From assembly GCA_000469685.2 (NCBI GenBank), contig LS997566.1:43945442-44009441 (forward strand): a stretch of DNA of 64,000 nt. The letters are read 5' to 3'. The position numbers were made by a program, and so were the translations under genes. The notes below the pieces were generated by a model, which had not been told where the DNA came from, searched no databases, and saw only the letters and a list, made by a program, of their open reading frames with translations. Numbering within the stretch: position 1 is the first letter of the stretch; every line of letters starts with the position of its first letter. The DNA comes from Haemonchus contortus. Taxonomy: Eukaryota; Nematoda; Chromadorea; Rhabditida; Trichostrongylidae. This document shows positions 37,326 through 49,724 of the stretch, piece by piece.

Positions 37326-37624
37326 TAAAGGATAAAGGATAAAGTCTTGGGGCGTCAATCAATCCCGTCTGAGGGATGCGCCGCCGTATTCGACTCCGTT
37401 CAGAATCGTAGTGGTGTAATGAGTGCGTATGTGGCTTATACAATAGATTACGGTGGTCAGCCGATGTTAAAGTCAGTGCTTTATCTTCCTAGACGAGTTT
37501 GGTACCAATTCATCGACCCCGGAAGGATGGAAGCTTGGTTGGTCCACCGGATATCGATCCGGGACTTGAACCCGTGTACGTGCGCGTGGGATAGTGCGCC
37601 GCTTGCCACTACACCACCTCCGCC
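37326..37624 (-). mobile_element. tRNA-derived SINE, well preserved
   Basis: The minus-strand head has the A box TGGTGTAGTGG (37606-37616) and a B-box variant GGTTCAAGTCC (37562-37572). These are followed by about 200 bases of body shared with the other copies and by a tail made of GGATAAA (plus-strand) units at 37326-37344. With the 62.6 kb copy it defines the family, about 300 bases long. Internal RNA polymerase III promoter boxes indicate how the element would have been transcribed. Confidence 0.85.
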
Positions 37625-39095
37625 ACTACCTCACATCCGCCTCTGCTTTTCCGCTCTTTTCTCCTCTCTTCTTTGTCACATTAGAAAACATAATTGTGCC
37701 GCTTGGTGCTGTCTTACTAAAAACCTTTCATAAATTGTCCCGATACCTGCTCCAACTTCGGTCTACCTTCACGACCTCTTCCGTTTGATGCTGTGCGATA
37801 GATACCTTTTCCTCCGTCGGGGAATCCGTTGCGAGCAACTACTGCACAGTTCAACTTCCCCTTCCATACGGCGATCGTTTGATGAGAGCAAATCCTAGTA
37901 CCGTACAATTATGACGTACAGAGAACGAGCCTGACTCACCCCCTTCCGATTACCTGGGTGACATCGTCATATTGTGCTTGTATATAAGCCTCTAGTATTT
38001 ATGGGATTGGCTTGGGCAAATTAGTTCTCATTGAGATTCTGTTTTTAGAATGGATGACTCATATATCCACGGCTATCCATGATTAGCTAGAAAGTTCGCA
38101 TATCCATTAGGCAGGTGACTAATTCTATCACAAATTCTGAAACATTTCAATATGCGATTACGGTAAAAGAAAGAAGTACTAGCTGACATAGGAAGTATAA
38201 ATCATCACTAATTGGCTGACATTTTCTCACCGAAAATTTTCTCACTAAATGATTAAACTTCAAGTTCACGTCATGACCGGGAGCAGAAAAGGACACTGGG
38301 AAACTGCCCATGTTTTACAGAAGACTATAGGGCTTATCGCGCACAAGGATACCTGCAAATGAGTTGTGCCTATTCAGGTCCCAAACATCATTAAGAACGC
38401 TTTGACCATAGGCTTCACGACAAAAACGACAACAGGAAGGTAATAATTACAGGGGGAGTTTGTGACTCGTGAGGTTTGCGCATTACCGACATTCCATAGA
38501 GGTATCGAAGCTAACTTTCTGGGTTTCTTGAAGAATTCAAAAAAGATTTTAGAGAATTCAAATGACGACTATCAAAAGGTTGGAAATTTTAAAAGGGATT
38601 CGAAATTCTCTCAAAAAGTGGTGTTCACTTTCTCACTTCGATTACCTCACAAAAATCTTCCATTTACTGTTGCCCGTATACCCGGTATAACGCTGTCATT
38701 AATAGGAAGGCATCCTGGGAAAACTTTGAAAAGAAACTGGTCAAGGTACTCATCATTCTTGCAAAGGTGTCCCATATGATGGGAAGCATTGAAATATGAC
38801 TCCGTTTGAGCGAAACATTGCCGGAAATATTACAAATTTTATTCACAAAAAGGTATGGTAGTTATTTTTGAAGCTTATCGGTAAGAAATATGTATCTATG
38901 TATGTTCTGCTGTTCGAAGCCCAACCCACGTCCCAATATTTCGCTAAAAAAATCTTATCAGCACATTATTATTATTTCACAATGATCGTTTTTTGCCCAG
39001 TACCTCCCACGCCCTCCACTTCCGTTTTGAAAAGTACATAACGCTGGCCACAACGGAGAAGGTGATGTCCCAGATGCCGACTGATCTTGCAGTTT
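37625..39095. other. No gene supported
   Basis: A frame of about 105 codons at 38462-38779 (plus strand) and overlapping minus-strand frames at 38664-38846 have no recognised product and look like repeat debris. Confidence 0.35.
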
Positions 39096-39152
39096 CTTTC
39101 GTGAGGTCACTGAGCGGTGCAGCTGTGTGGTGCGCTTAGTGACCTCACAAAG
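39096..39152. repeat. Long hairpin with about 20-base arms
   Basis: CTTTCGTGAGGTCACTGAGCG at 39096-39116 pairs with CGCTTAGTGACCTCACAAAG at 39133-39152 with one or two mismatches around a 16-base loop. It is a foldback of the kind left by small inverted-repeat elements, or a structured RNA. No promoter or conserved partner was seen. Confidence 0.7.
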
Positions 39153-39779
39153 GAAGGACGAAAATTATGTGGTCCTCAAAACAAAGGAAGTTAGGGGTGG
39201 GGACATTGGAGGAAGAATCATCATTGTGAAACAGCATTTCGGTGCTGATAAGGGGACTTTTCGCAACACAGTGGAATGTGAACTAAGCTTCAAACAGCTG
39301 AACATACAAATTGGTTACTGACACGCTTTCAAAACAGTCACCTTTTCCTTTCTGTTATCAGAAATTCCAAAAATTCTGGAAAAGATCCATAAGACATGCT
39401 GAATAGTTCAATATGCACCAGAAAGAAGTTAGAATAACTAATTTTCACTAGGACTTTTTTCCATCAAATTATATTTAACCTCAGAATCCACAACAAAAAT
39501 AAGAATATGAAGCTCGATAAGAACGAGAGCGAACTTCTACACCACTTTCATCGTCAGGGATTGTATATTGTAATTAGTACGTGCTCTCTGGTATTAAAAA
39601 GTTGGTCATACTATGCAGACAATAGTTATAATGCTATCAAGGTACAGCTCACGATGAATTTGAGGTACCCTTCTCAAGGAAAATGTTGGTGGGAAGCGAG
39701 AAAGGCGAGAAAATCTGTAAACTTCGCAAAAAGTAGGTACTTCTAAAGCTCTAAATAGTGGTAGTACAGACTACCATGT

Positions 39780-40130
39780 CGGATGTGGCGTGGAAGGGCT
39801 ATTTGGATGAGATTCCAGCTGTTGCAGTTGCGTAGAGAGCTGACTACTTCCAGCCAAAAAATGCCAAAAATTGCCTTTCAGTCGCCATGGGTCGACTGCT
39901 GGTGGTGTTACTAAAAAAAAGGTTCCTTTGTTAATGGTGCAACTTCCACAACAACTGAAACTCGTCCGCCTTGGGGTGTGGCGTACAGCCGACACGATGT
40001 TTGAGCCCTTGTAAAGAATATCTAGGTCATTTTTGTGATCTGGCAGCGCCACATGGGGTGTACGAATGCTACAGATTCATCCTAAAGGGAAATGTCAGAA
40101 ACTACTCCTATCGTGAACCGCGCCTTTACT
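39780..40130 (-). repeat. Degenerate protein-like repeat, family copy 2
   Basis: This minus-strand frame aligns by eye with 2270-2470, sharing HTPRRTSFS and a following Phe/Ser/Gln-rich segment. A further short match, ATCGTGAACCGCGCCTTTA at about 40108, corresponds to ATCGTGAACCGTGCCTTTA at about 2033. Its position relative to the main match differs between the two copies, which suggests a rearrangement. The element class is unknown. Confidence 0.4.
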
Positions 40131-41069
40131 TAGTCGTAGATACATAGGTGGATTTCCATGAGTACGCGTGTGATCAGAGCGAGTTCGCAGACAGGAGAAT
40201 CTTATACAGTGGGTATGCTTTGACGAAGGTAGTGGCTGCAACCTGGTCTTGTAGTTAGACCCCATCAAGCAAACCCCTCTGCTGAAGGCAGAACCATTCG
40301 GCTTTTCCAACAAAAAGCTGTACGGAAGTGGAAGTGAGGTTGAAGCCAGGCGCTTTCCCACAAAAACCACTTTCGAAGTTTCGCTTCACGAGAAATTAAG
40401 CTGCAAAGTGGAACTATCTCACTGCTAGAATCCTGTGACGTATTACATCACTTCCGCCAAAAAACTGGCTTCACTACAAAACCATCCCTGCGACCACCAT
40501 AACAGGAGAACAAAAGGGCTAGCAAGTGAGAAGAAAAAGTTTCAACGATCTCCACAACGTTTCTCTTCAAGTTTCAACCTAAACCAGTTACTTGAACATA
40601 CTCAGTCTCGAAAAAGTTTTAGTAGACAAAAGCTGAAGTGGAGCACCCTAATGCCCTTTGAAATAGTATAGAAGTTCAAAAAACTCCGCCACCAAATGGA
40701 TATACCGTAAACTGTTGCCGTAGCCCAACCGGAAAAGTCCAAGTTTTGTTAGGGGTGTTTCCTGGGCCGGAAAGCGCTGCAAGGGAGAATGTAACGTTTT
40801 TGTGGGAAGCCTTTGAGCACCTCTGAGGCATCAGTAAGCGTAGCTCTCATAAAATCAAAATTTATTTGAAATCATGCCATGGGCTGAAACAAATTGAAGC
40901 ATTCACGGAATTAATCAGACCCTCACCAATACGTTGTAATTGTTTTTAGCTCTCACGCATTCAATAGTCCAGGAATAATGTGAACTACCCATGAAAAGAG
41001 TACTTTGGGAACCACGAAATAGATGACAACTAAAAGGTGGAACTATTGAACAACTGCCCATCATTGTAG

Positions 41070-41373
41070 GGTCTATAGTCTCAAACTCTTTAGAATTGAT
41101 TGACCCCGTTTTAGATAACTTCTGGCTCGCGTTCGACTTTCAATCAAGAACATGGTAGCCTTCAGAGTGTCTCTGTAGCCTATAGATTATATGCAGTAGC
41201 GATCCAACCTACAAGTCGGAGCTTCTATCCTACCAAATGACACAGGCGCAGACCCATCGAACCTGTAGGGACGGAAGGCTTGGGTGATCTGGGTGAGTAT
41301 CAACCTAGGATACGATCGTTGGACTATACTTACATGATAGTACGCCATTTGCTGCTGCACTACCTCTACCCAG
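41070..41373 (-). mobile_element. tRNA-derived SINE, old copy
   Basis: The minus strand reads GGGTAGAGGTAGTGCAGCAGC as the head, and the body matches the family around CGGAAGGCTTGG and the segment complementary to GCTTCTATCCTACCA. Boxes A and B are mutated. It ends close to the Helitron-like element that begins at 41461. Confidence 0.55.
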
Positions 41374-41460
41374 GGTGAGGTAAAAGTGTATGAAAGTAGG
41401 GATAAATTAGCCATTTCTCGGGTACTCTCAGATAATATAATATTATCAGAATCTAGAAAA

Positions 41461-41494
41461 TCCTACTTATATAATCGGCTAAGTGTGTCTGTTG

Positions 41495-41535
<41 letters not shown>

Positions 41536-41940
41536 TGTGTCTGACCGGAAATTCATAACTCCTGTCCCCGTGGACCGAAAGCGTTCAAACTTGGTAGGAG
41601 TACAGGCGGCAGGATGGGAACACTTCTAGTGGGTGGCAGGACCGGACTCCGCATAAAGGGGGCGGGGTTTGTGAGAAATAAATGTTTGAGTAAAAATTCA
41701 TAACTCATGTCCCCGTGATCCTAGAACGTTCAAATTTGGTAGGAGTACGGGTGGCAGGGTAGGAACACTAATAGTGGATGGCAGGACCAGACTCCTCCCA
41801 CAATGGGCGGGGTTTGTGCGAAAATTCACAACTCCTGTCTCCGTGATCCTAGAACTTTCAAATTTGGTAGGAGTACGGGTGGCAGGGTAGGAACACTAAT
41901 AGTGGATGGCAGGACCAGACTCCGCTCACAATACCCGATA
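41461..41940 (+). mobile_element. Helitron-like element, 5' end at 41461, with minisatellite
   Basis: The element starts TCCTACTTATATAATCGG directly after an A at 41460. It then has a TG microsatellite (41481-41540) and at least three units of about 127-144 bases, each beginning near AACTCCTGTCCCCGTG and including TTTGGTAGGAGTAC (about 41556, 41700 and 41827). It is the sister of the element ending at 6989 on the other strand. The 3' end was not located beyond 41940, and no coding capacity is present. Confidence 0.55.
41481..41540. repeat. TG microsatellite
   Basis: An almost pure run of GT dinucleotides with a few TTG or ATG interruptions, lying just inside the Helitron-like 5' end. Confidence 0.9.
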
Positions 41941-42707
41941 AAATTGTCAATTTGGCCCTAGAGCGTTCAAAGTATTCCAATTGCACGAAAATTTCACGGA
42001 AGTACGTTTCCTTAGCCGAGCTGTCCCTTTTTTTTCTCCTTCGTGATATTATACGCCGATTGAATAATCGCTTTTGTGGTATTATGCGATGTTCTTACCG
42101 GACACAGCGAAGGTGGCTTACAGAAAAAAATCGCTCCCAATTCGGAGCTGATGCTGAGTGCGTAGAGCTTTCAAGGAAAATGAGAATCCGAAGAATTAGT
42201 CATGCATCGCAAACTTCTAACAGGAAGGAGGATTTTCAAAATGAAGAGCAATCGATTGACACTTTCAATCGTAGGCGTTAGCGTGGGCATATGTTGCACG
42301 CACTTGCGTGCGTAGCCCAACTGGTAACTCATAACTCCATTGAAGAGATAGAATTCTACCATGAACTATAATAATTTCTTATCAATAGATAGCATTACAG
42401 CAGCAACTACAACTTTAGGCCTATGCCACTCAATTGGTCCAGGTCAGCGCTACATTTTATGCGTAGAATTACAACTGCTTACTCAGTGCTTATATCAGAT
42501 TTATAGCTACAACCTTATTTTGACCTAAACTTGATAAGTAATAATTTTATCCTTTCTGGCGTACAGCCTAGCACTTATTTTCAGAAAACGATTTCCAAGA
42601 AACATAGTTTGATAACAACTTATAATTAATCTTACTAAAAAATAATTCCATCTTCCATACCCTTGGAATCGCGCTTATACCGGCCATTCTCCTGCATATG
42701 CTTTGAT

Positions 42708-42760
42708 GGGCCATTATGTCTCAGTGGTAGGACGTTCGCCACTCTGCGGGTGGCACGTCC
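42708..42760 (+). pseudogene. 5' half of a tRNA-like sequence
   Basis: A D-arm-like GTCTCAGTGGTAGGAC (42718-42733) is followed by a perfect five-base anticodon stem (GCCAC 42738-42742, GTGGC 42750-42754) around a seven-base loop, TCTGCGG. Position 33 would be C instead of the invariant U, and no T arm or B box follows. It is therefore a dead tRNA fragment, an Ala- or Gly-type by appearance, or a second SINE head. Confidence 0.45.
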
Positions 42761-43199
42761 AGTGGCACGCCCACAAATTGCGCCATCTGGCAAAGTTCAA
42801 GGCTATCATCGTTTGGGTGAAAAACCGCCACCGGAAACGCGATTCGCCAACGTTATTCATATCGTCGAATGCCATCCTACAGCCATCATTGTCAGCATCG
42901 TATCGAGCCCAATGGAGAAAAAAGGATTTCTCAAAAACCCAATCGACCGAGATGAAACATCAAGAATGATAAGTTGTAAAGGGCAATGCTAGATATAATA
43001 GAAGGACCGCCTTTATTACACATATGTACTGGGAATCCGCAACATCCCATGCTAACAATCGGTATTGCATCAAGCTCACTACACCTTAGGCAACATTGAA
43101 ATCTTTTCCAAAAATAAGTTGAGTTTTTCGAAGCTATTCGGTATGTTCGCTAGAATCATGGCTTAGAGATTCCTCTTCTGACTCGTTCCCAATCTCGAT

Positions 43200-43417
43200 T
43201 TAAATAAGATGCATGATAAAAAAAAATCTAGAGGCAGGGACATTCCAATTATTAGAACAACCGAAGGAAAAGAAAGAAGCCATCGTGATTGTATTCTCAT
43301 TTTTGTCCGCTTTGTAATAAACGTTCTGCGACGCTTGCTGCGATAATGTAGTAATCGATAAATTTTGGAAATTTGCCCGATCGATATTCACACAGTACAT
43401 TTTCGGTTCCATATATT
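43200..43417 (-). CDS. Terminal-exon candidate, unassigned
   Basis: On the minus strand an acceptor (TTGACTTTCTAG) opens a frame of about 72 codons containing MEPKMYCVNIDRANF and VYYKADKNENTITM and ending FFIMHLI at TAA. The polar N-terminal part looks like protein. The end after a second possible site (CCTCTAG) runs into a T-tract and may be intronic. No family is recognised. Confidence 0.25.
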
Positions 43418-44095
43418 CTAGAAAGTCAAGGATCTCACTAATCGTAACCTTTGGGCAGTCGACTGAGAATCAGATCATATGAAACAGTGACGGCGTAACA
43501 GCTAAGGGCGCGTTCCGGTTGAGCCCTACTCATGTACTCCTATATTTCCTACACCAGCAATGGCTTCCATTCTTTCAGATTGAGCTAAGTACGAAATCGC
43601 TGAAATCGCTTCAAATACTCAGCAGAATCCATGGATCAAAACTGCGTCCGAATGCCTTTGCTATGACAAATGAGAGCTCAGTGTGGATGAACTTCCCAAG
43701 GAACTTGTAAGCTACATAGAATGAACTTATGAGCTGAAAAGCATGTGCTTGAGCCATAGAAATCCATCTATACTTTCAATCAATAGTAACCCTATCGCTG
43801 GATACGGCATAATACCTACTGTAATATTGATGAATTGAGTAAAATTCAAAAAAAAAAATTCTAAAAAATTTCCTGGTGATAGCAGCAATCCAACTTTTTT
43901 CGAAATTATAGCCACCAGCCATAAATTTGAAAGCCCTTACAATAAATAAATCTTTACAATAAAAATCAGAATCAATAGTTAGTAACCGAAAAAGAGCAAC
44001 TGTCCGAACTCCTAGTCAATCTTAAGTGAGATTCACTGTAAGTGACAGACCCCTTCTGCGCATCTTAATCGAGTAAACTTACAACTACCTTCCGA

Positions 44096-44461
44096 AGTCG
44101 CAGAAGACGTGTTCGCATATTTCTTCGTCGCCTTCCAAGTAATGGGACTGTGTCACTCTCGAAATGCTCCATGAATAGCATAACTATAAATGAAAGGAAA
44201 AATAGTGGCCGACGATTCGAATATCAACGGTCAGCTTTCGAGGATGAGCCATGCATGTCAAGTGATCAAGGAAATGTTGTAAATGTGTCAGTGAGCGCGG
44301 AAACATTATATGTAGGCGAAACTAGAGATTTAGAGAGCAAGATCATGAGAAACATTCAAGTCAGCTCAGAAACACCGAAACAGAAAGGTTTGGGAAGATC
44401 AAGGATCAAGGGAATAGTCATATTGGTACTGGGCCAGAAGCAACTAAAAGAAATTGGCTAG
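44096..44461 (+). CDS. Exon-like segment, basic and serine-rich, unassigned
   Basis: The frame is open from a possible acceptor (ACCTTCCGAAG) and begins with an arginine-rich stretch (RRRVRIFLRRLP). It continues through MNSITINERKNSG and AETLYVGETRDLE to TAG at 44461. Composition suggests coding, but the acceptor is weak and no other exon could be joined. It could be a terminal exon. Confidence 0.25.
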   Translation, partial: SRRRRVRIFLRRLPSNGTVSLSKCSMNSITINERKNSGRRFEYQRSAFEDEPCMSSDQGNVVNVSVSAETLYVGETRDLESKIMRNIQVSSETPKQKGLGRSRIKGIVILVLGQKQLKEIG

Positions 44462-46386
44462 AATCCTCATCATTTCTGCCTGTCGAAGGCAAAAAAGGAT
44501 AGCGAGTTTGCGATAACATCAGTCACGCGAGCAAGGACTCTTAGGAGAAGAAGTCAAATTGGGAGGACAAGGAGAAAGATTATCGCACATACTACGTTCC
44601 TGGAAACAGCTACGAACGTTCTTTCATTCCTTGTCAGCATTCAGTAGTTTCTCTTTACAATTAGTCATTCAATTCAGCTTTATCGTAGAGATGAAGCCCC
44701 ACGTCCAATCTATCGTCTTTACAGCACATGATCCATAAGACAGCTATTTCTCACGTAGCACAAATATTGTTCTGCTCGGATTGGATGAGTTCGGGTTTTA
44801 ATGAAGGAGATATTGCCAATAATTTCTTACTCACGCGGTTTTTAGTTTACCCAACGCCTACCGCTGGCGGGAGGATGCAATTTTCAACTATCACTTTCAG
44901 CCAGTCATACCGAACCGGAACCTCAAAAACTCTGTTCAAGGTTACAGCTGATCTCTATGGTAACTGACGTTGAAATATAGTGATGAGATGTAATATATCA
45001 TCTACACTGGTGCAGAAACTTTTTCGGATGTACCACAACTGAGCCATCAATCAGAGAACATAGCATTTCAAGAAACACTGGTGAAACCTTCATATCAAGG
45101 CACTTTTAATACCACATTACTCTCGTGGCGTAGTGATCCCACACAGTAAGTCTACTTTTTCCAAGTGGGAGATTACTAAAATAGAGCACTTATAAGAACG
45201 ATTCCAAGTGGGCAAAACTGTTCGAAACAATTTATCAAGTACCCCTTTAACGAGAAATACTCCATTAGGAAAACTCTCTGGAACCTAATAGCCTGATATA
45301 AGACACAGTAGGTTTTTGAAGTTAAAAGGCCGAAACAAACGCGATTCACCGGGAACCGCTCAAAACATTCGAGCACGCGATACAAAAGGTCACACTGTGA
45401 GATATACGACTGACTGCGCGAACTGGGAACCCTAATAGCTCTGGGTGGGAATGGCTTGCTATCCCCACATACCCACGAGCCTCATATTCTAACCACATCA
45501 TCAAAAAAGAAAAAGCAAGTCACTGCGTGGGATGTTACGCTATGTACTTGGCTATCGCCTCCAGCTTTACCCTTCACCGCTCTGTTCGTGGGTGCTGCCA
45601 CCCCCACGTACACGAAGCATGAACTGCTTCGAAAAATCTCGCGTACCTGGGAGGAAATGGCGACCGTTACATTGTACAGCGCCCATTGGAGTATTGGCCC
45701 TGTCACCAAGCGCAAAATCTAGTTGGTTACCGATACCGTCCAAAGTCCTAGTACTTCCACAAACCTCCAACTTCTATGCTGTCTATCACCCCGTAAGAGA
45801 TACTGTACTTTGAAGTTGAATATAATAACGATAAACTTATGCGGAATACCAGAAAAATAGGCAGTAACCAAAGGCCAAGGTAACACCAAATGAAGTTTTA
45901 AAAAATGGGTAAACTTCAATAACCAGGGGCACTCAAGATTTGATCGTTTGTCCCAAAAGGAAATACCCGGATCAGCAACTTATGTAAGTTGCTCCCAGAT
46001 GGAGGAACAGGAGCACCAATTTACAGGTTTTAAATTGAATTCGCGTGCTTACCACGTGATTTCCGTTGAAATATCAAAAAGTGCACAGTGATTCAAAACA
46101 ATCGAAAGAAAAACGTTCCTGGGCGAGAATGAATAATCGCATAGAGTTTCTTTGACATTTTTTGTAAACTTAAGAAATTTTGTGTACGTTCTTAAGTATA
46201 AACGATTATTCATACTGACAAATTAACCAGACTTTCACGTGAAAGTACAACAATTCAGATCCAAGTGTTAGGCGAAAACCACTGAGTAATTCTTTCAGAT
46301 CGGTTCTAATTAGTGGTTGGTTGGTACAGCTATAACCTTCAAAAGGACCCATGAACTGTCCTCGATCACAGAAAGGTGGCTATTCT
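44462..46386. other. No gene supported
   Basis: Overlapping frames on both strands at 45456-45813 have no recognised product. A short palindrome (GCAACTTA, two-base loop, TAAGTTGC) lies near 45976-45993. Confidence 0.35.
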
Positions 46387-46402
46387 CCCCCCCCCCCCCC
46401 CC
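46387..46402. repeat. Poly-C tract
   Basis: Sixteen C residues in a row, followed after one T by five more. It is a guanine-run (G-quadruplex-prone) site on the minus strand. Confidence 0.9.
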
Positions 46403-46999
46403 TCCCCCTGCCTAATCGGAGAGCGGCATGGTCCTTCTTCTCGAAATTTGGGGCCCACATAAAAGGGCTTTGGCTAAAGGCATTCTTTCCGTGCTATGGT
46501 ATCACACAAAAAAAGAAAAACGGCTCAGGAAAATAGTCAGGAAATACTAGTTGCCTGCTTAGGATGTTAACAATATTACGGAACCAAAAAAAGAAATTTT
46601 CGCTGAGAGCTATAAGAGCTAGCCCTGACATCCATCAGAGATCAGTGTCTTAATCTCTTCCTTGAAAATCGTCTCAATTTCTTCCTTAATCAAAAGATTC
46701 CGCTTTGAACCGGAAGCTATCACCGCATTCGAGCAGACAGCTACGTGCGAACATTCATGGAAAGTCAGGTTGGTAATTGACTAATGCAGAAGTGACAAAG
46801 AACCCTGAAGCCATATGATGCAATTCCGTTGATCACATCATTTCTGTATAAAGCAGACATCTTTCCCACTTCAGCTAATAATAACTAATCTCTGTTGGAG
46901 TCTAGAACTCTTCACTTGTACTGATTGACTCATTTGAATGATCGTATGGGAAGGGAACTAATTCAATTTCCCAAACATTTTCGGGAAAGAATCAAACGT

Positions 47000-47020
47000 G
47001 GGGGGGGGGGGGGGGGGGGG
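47000..47020. repeat. Poly-G tract
   Basis: Twenty-one consecutive G residues, the longest homopolymer in the window. The true length may be imprecise because such runs are hard to sequence. Confidence 0.9.
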
Positions 47021-48385
47021 CTTTCTAGATAAAATTATGTGAGCAGATCACCTAAAGATTACTTGTCTTTGGAAGGGACACTACAGTTTCCTGAAAAAGT
47101 TGAATAAATTCATTAAGAATAAGGACAATCATCTTTCAGAGCCGAATCGCACTTTTGTTTTGAAACTTCGATGAAAATTCGATTTTTGCATGAAAATGAC
47201 CTCTAGATACACAGGATAGGGCTTTATAAAACAGTATTTGAGGTTGATCACACCTCCGGATATGCGAAATCCAGCTGGACTGGGTGAAACTCGATCAGAA
47301 CGTAACGAACAGCTTGCACCATGCGGTAACAGGGCAACAGGATTACTTATTCAATCGTAAAAGACTATGACCCCCCTCCCACACGGTCAGTATAATCGTC
47401 CAGAAGGCAGGCAGCATTTCTTGGGAATGAACAAATTCTTCAATTACCTAGAGAATAGTTTTCAAGGACAGAGTTTACTATGCAACTTTAGGGTCAGAGG
47501 TACTATTGCTAAAAGGAATGAGATCAATCCAACAGTGAAACAAAATGATCAAAGCCGATGAACAGCGAGTGGATCAGGTCCAGAATAAACTGGCACTTGA
47601 CCAAAAAAAGCCTCCTATCCTTCATTTTCTTCAGCCGCATCACTTGCTATGCAAGCTGGAATCAATTTCAATCAATCAATAGACTTCTCAGCCGCATTAC
47701 GACAGGAAAGTCCCCAGTAAGATTAGGGTAGGCTCCAGGCAGGCAACCACGATGAAAAACGATCACAGATGCCTAAAGAGATTTAAGAAAAAGAGCATGG
47801 CAGTTGTCTGACAGGAAGACCTACGGGCAGCGCCAGCAGACGAAGAGCACAATGGAGTGTGGGTGGGTGGAAAGGGATCTTTTCAACTTCCGGTCGCCGC
47901 TGCCGCCGTGACCAGCAGCGCCGGCTCTGGCAGCAAATCTGCGCATTAAAAATCGTTTAAAAGACGAAAGACAGAGGCGGCCAGTGTTCGTTCTGTGGGA
48001 ACAGCAACATTACGCCGTTGAACACCGTTAGATAACTCCCAGGCTGACTGTAAACGAACAGATTTTTCTTTCAGACTATGTAGGCAGCAATATCGATAGC
48101 CAAGAGTAACTACTGTCCCTGTGTTAAGGACAGCTGCCTGCTGGAATGTAGTCCTAAACAGCGTTAGGGACGTTCCGATTTGTAAATACAGGGCAATCCT
48201 TTTAACGCGGGACTAATTCCACTTCCGGAAGAAATCTGCAGAGATATCAGTTGATAACATCTTATTCGATCTGTTCAAACCTTAATTCATCCTTAGGAAC
48301 TTTAGCCAACATTATTCCTACAGAGTCACATCGATATAGCATGATAGCCAAACGTTTTTCTTCAACTTTACACAGCCTTCCGTTC
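47021..48385. other. No gene supported
   Basis: One short frame at 47367-47561 has no recognised product. The stretch at about 47880-47940 is GC-rich (GCCGCTGCCGCC) but holds no exon that can be supported. Confidence 0.4.
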
Positions 48386-48953
48386 TTTTTGAAAAATCTG
48401 CCAATCTAGAGATGTTTCATGGACGACAACTGATTTGTAGAGTACACAACTGATTCGGATCTTGGCTAGCGCTGTAGCTTCTTGACGATCATCCAACGTT
48501 CGCAATGCTTACCATCATTTTTACTTTCTCCAGGGTTTCTACCAATCCCGGAGAAAGTAAAATTGGTGGCGAGCTCTGTGTGCTCTACAAGTCTATCCTA
48601 CCTCTCGAAATAACAGCCACCCACTCTGCCAAGGTGATCATATTTCTAATTTTTATTGTACTTCGAAGTAGATGGAGGTCTCAACGCCGATCAAGTGGCA
48701 AAAAAGGGCCAAACTGTCTGTTTCATCCCATCAACAAGAAATGCTGGAGCTCATTAGTATATGTTTTGTCTACAGGACTCCTTGCAAAAGACCAGACCTT
48801 TTTTATCACCTGCTTTTATCTTTTACGATAAAATTGGTACTGAGTGATCCTCGTGAGGCGATAGCACCGGCCAGGTTCCGAATCAGTTGTGTACTCTACA
48901 AATCTGGTGTCGTCCATGAAAAGTCTCTAGTTGATTGGCAGGTTTTTTGAAAG
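48386..48953. mobile_element. Inverted-repeat element with arms of about 95 bases and an internal hairpin
   Basis: The arm at 48386-48478 is the reverse complement of 48858-48953 with gaps. A 28-base core (48432-48459 and 48877-48904) is identical. In the interior, TTTTACTTTCTCC (48519-48531) and GGAGAAAGTAAAA (48550-48562) form a perfect 13-base stem. A third degenerate copy of the core (CTGTGTGCTCTACAAGTCT) lies near 48576. The layout suggests a composite or foldback element. No transposase is present. Confidence 0.65.
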
Positions 48954-49724
48954 AACCTGAGACTGGTAAGGAAGAAAACATCTGGTACCACTGAGAGGAC
49001 CTGGGTAGAGCAAAAGCTGGATGAACAGGATGTATACGGAACCTTTCACCTTCTTCAACAGTTCCCTGTATTCGAAAAATAAGGAGTGTCAAGGAATAGA
49101 TTCGAGAGGGACCTTCATTTTGATAGAGCTCAAAATCCTTATCTTAAGGCAGGGCTGCAAAACGCTTAAAACCGCAAATAGCCCTTCCCATTAACCTCGT
49201 TAGTCCCACCCTGCATCTCTATCGAACCAGCTCTTCAGAATTAAAAGTTCTACGGACCGAAGTGTTGTAAGAGCAACCACCTAACACCCTCCTAAGCCCA
49301 AAGATCCTAACCATAAGCAACATGTCTTCGAGCTTCAAAATTATCTTAAATACGAACATGCAAATAATAATACTACCCACTCGTTTAATTTTATTTTCAC
49401 TTTTACTAATCGCTTTGTTTTTCTGGGAGTCCACGTTCCTTGGTGTTTTGGAGCTCATAATGCACTCCGGAAGCGTTTTTGAGATGTTCAAAGGATGTGC
49501 GATGTCTGAAGTTCCGGAAGTTTTCCCAGATTGGAAGGGAATTTAGGAGAAACCATAAATCTTTTGGAATGCTCAGCAATTATTTTCAATATAACTGCCC
49601 AATTCACAGTTCGTTTATTTTACAGTACACGTTTACAGCCGCACCCTTTTAAACAAGTCGTTCTTAAAGGTGATGCAGGTCTACTGCGATTATTGCAATC
49701 TTATTTAAGAATAAGGGGAAAATT

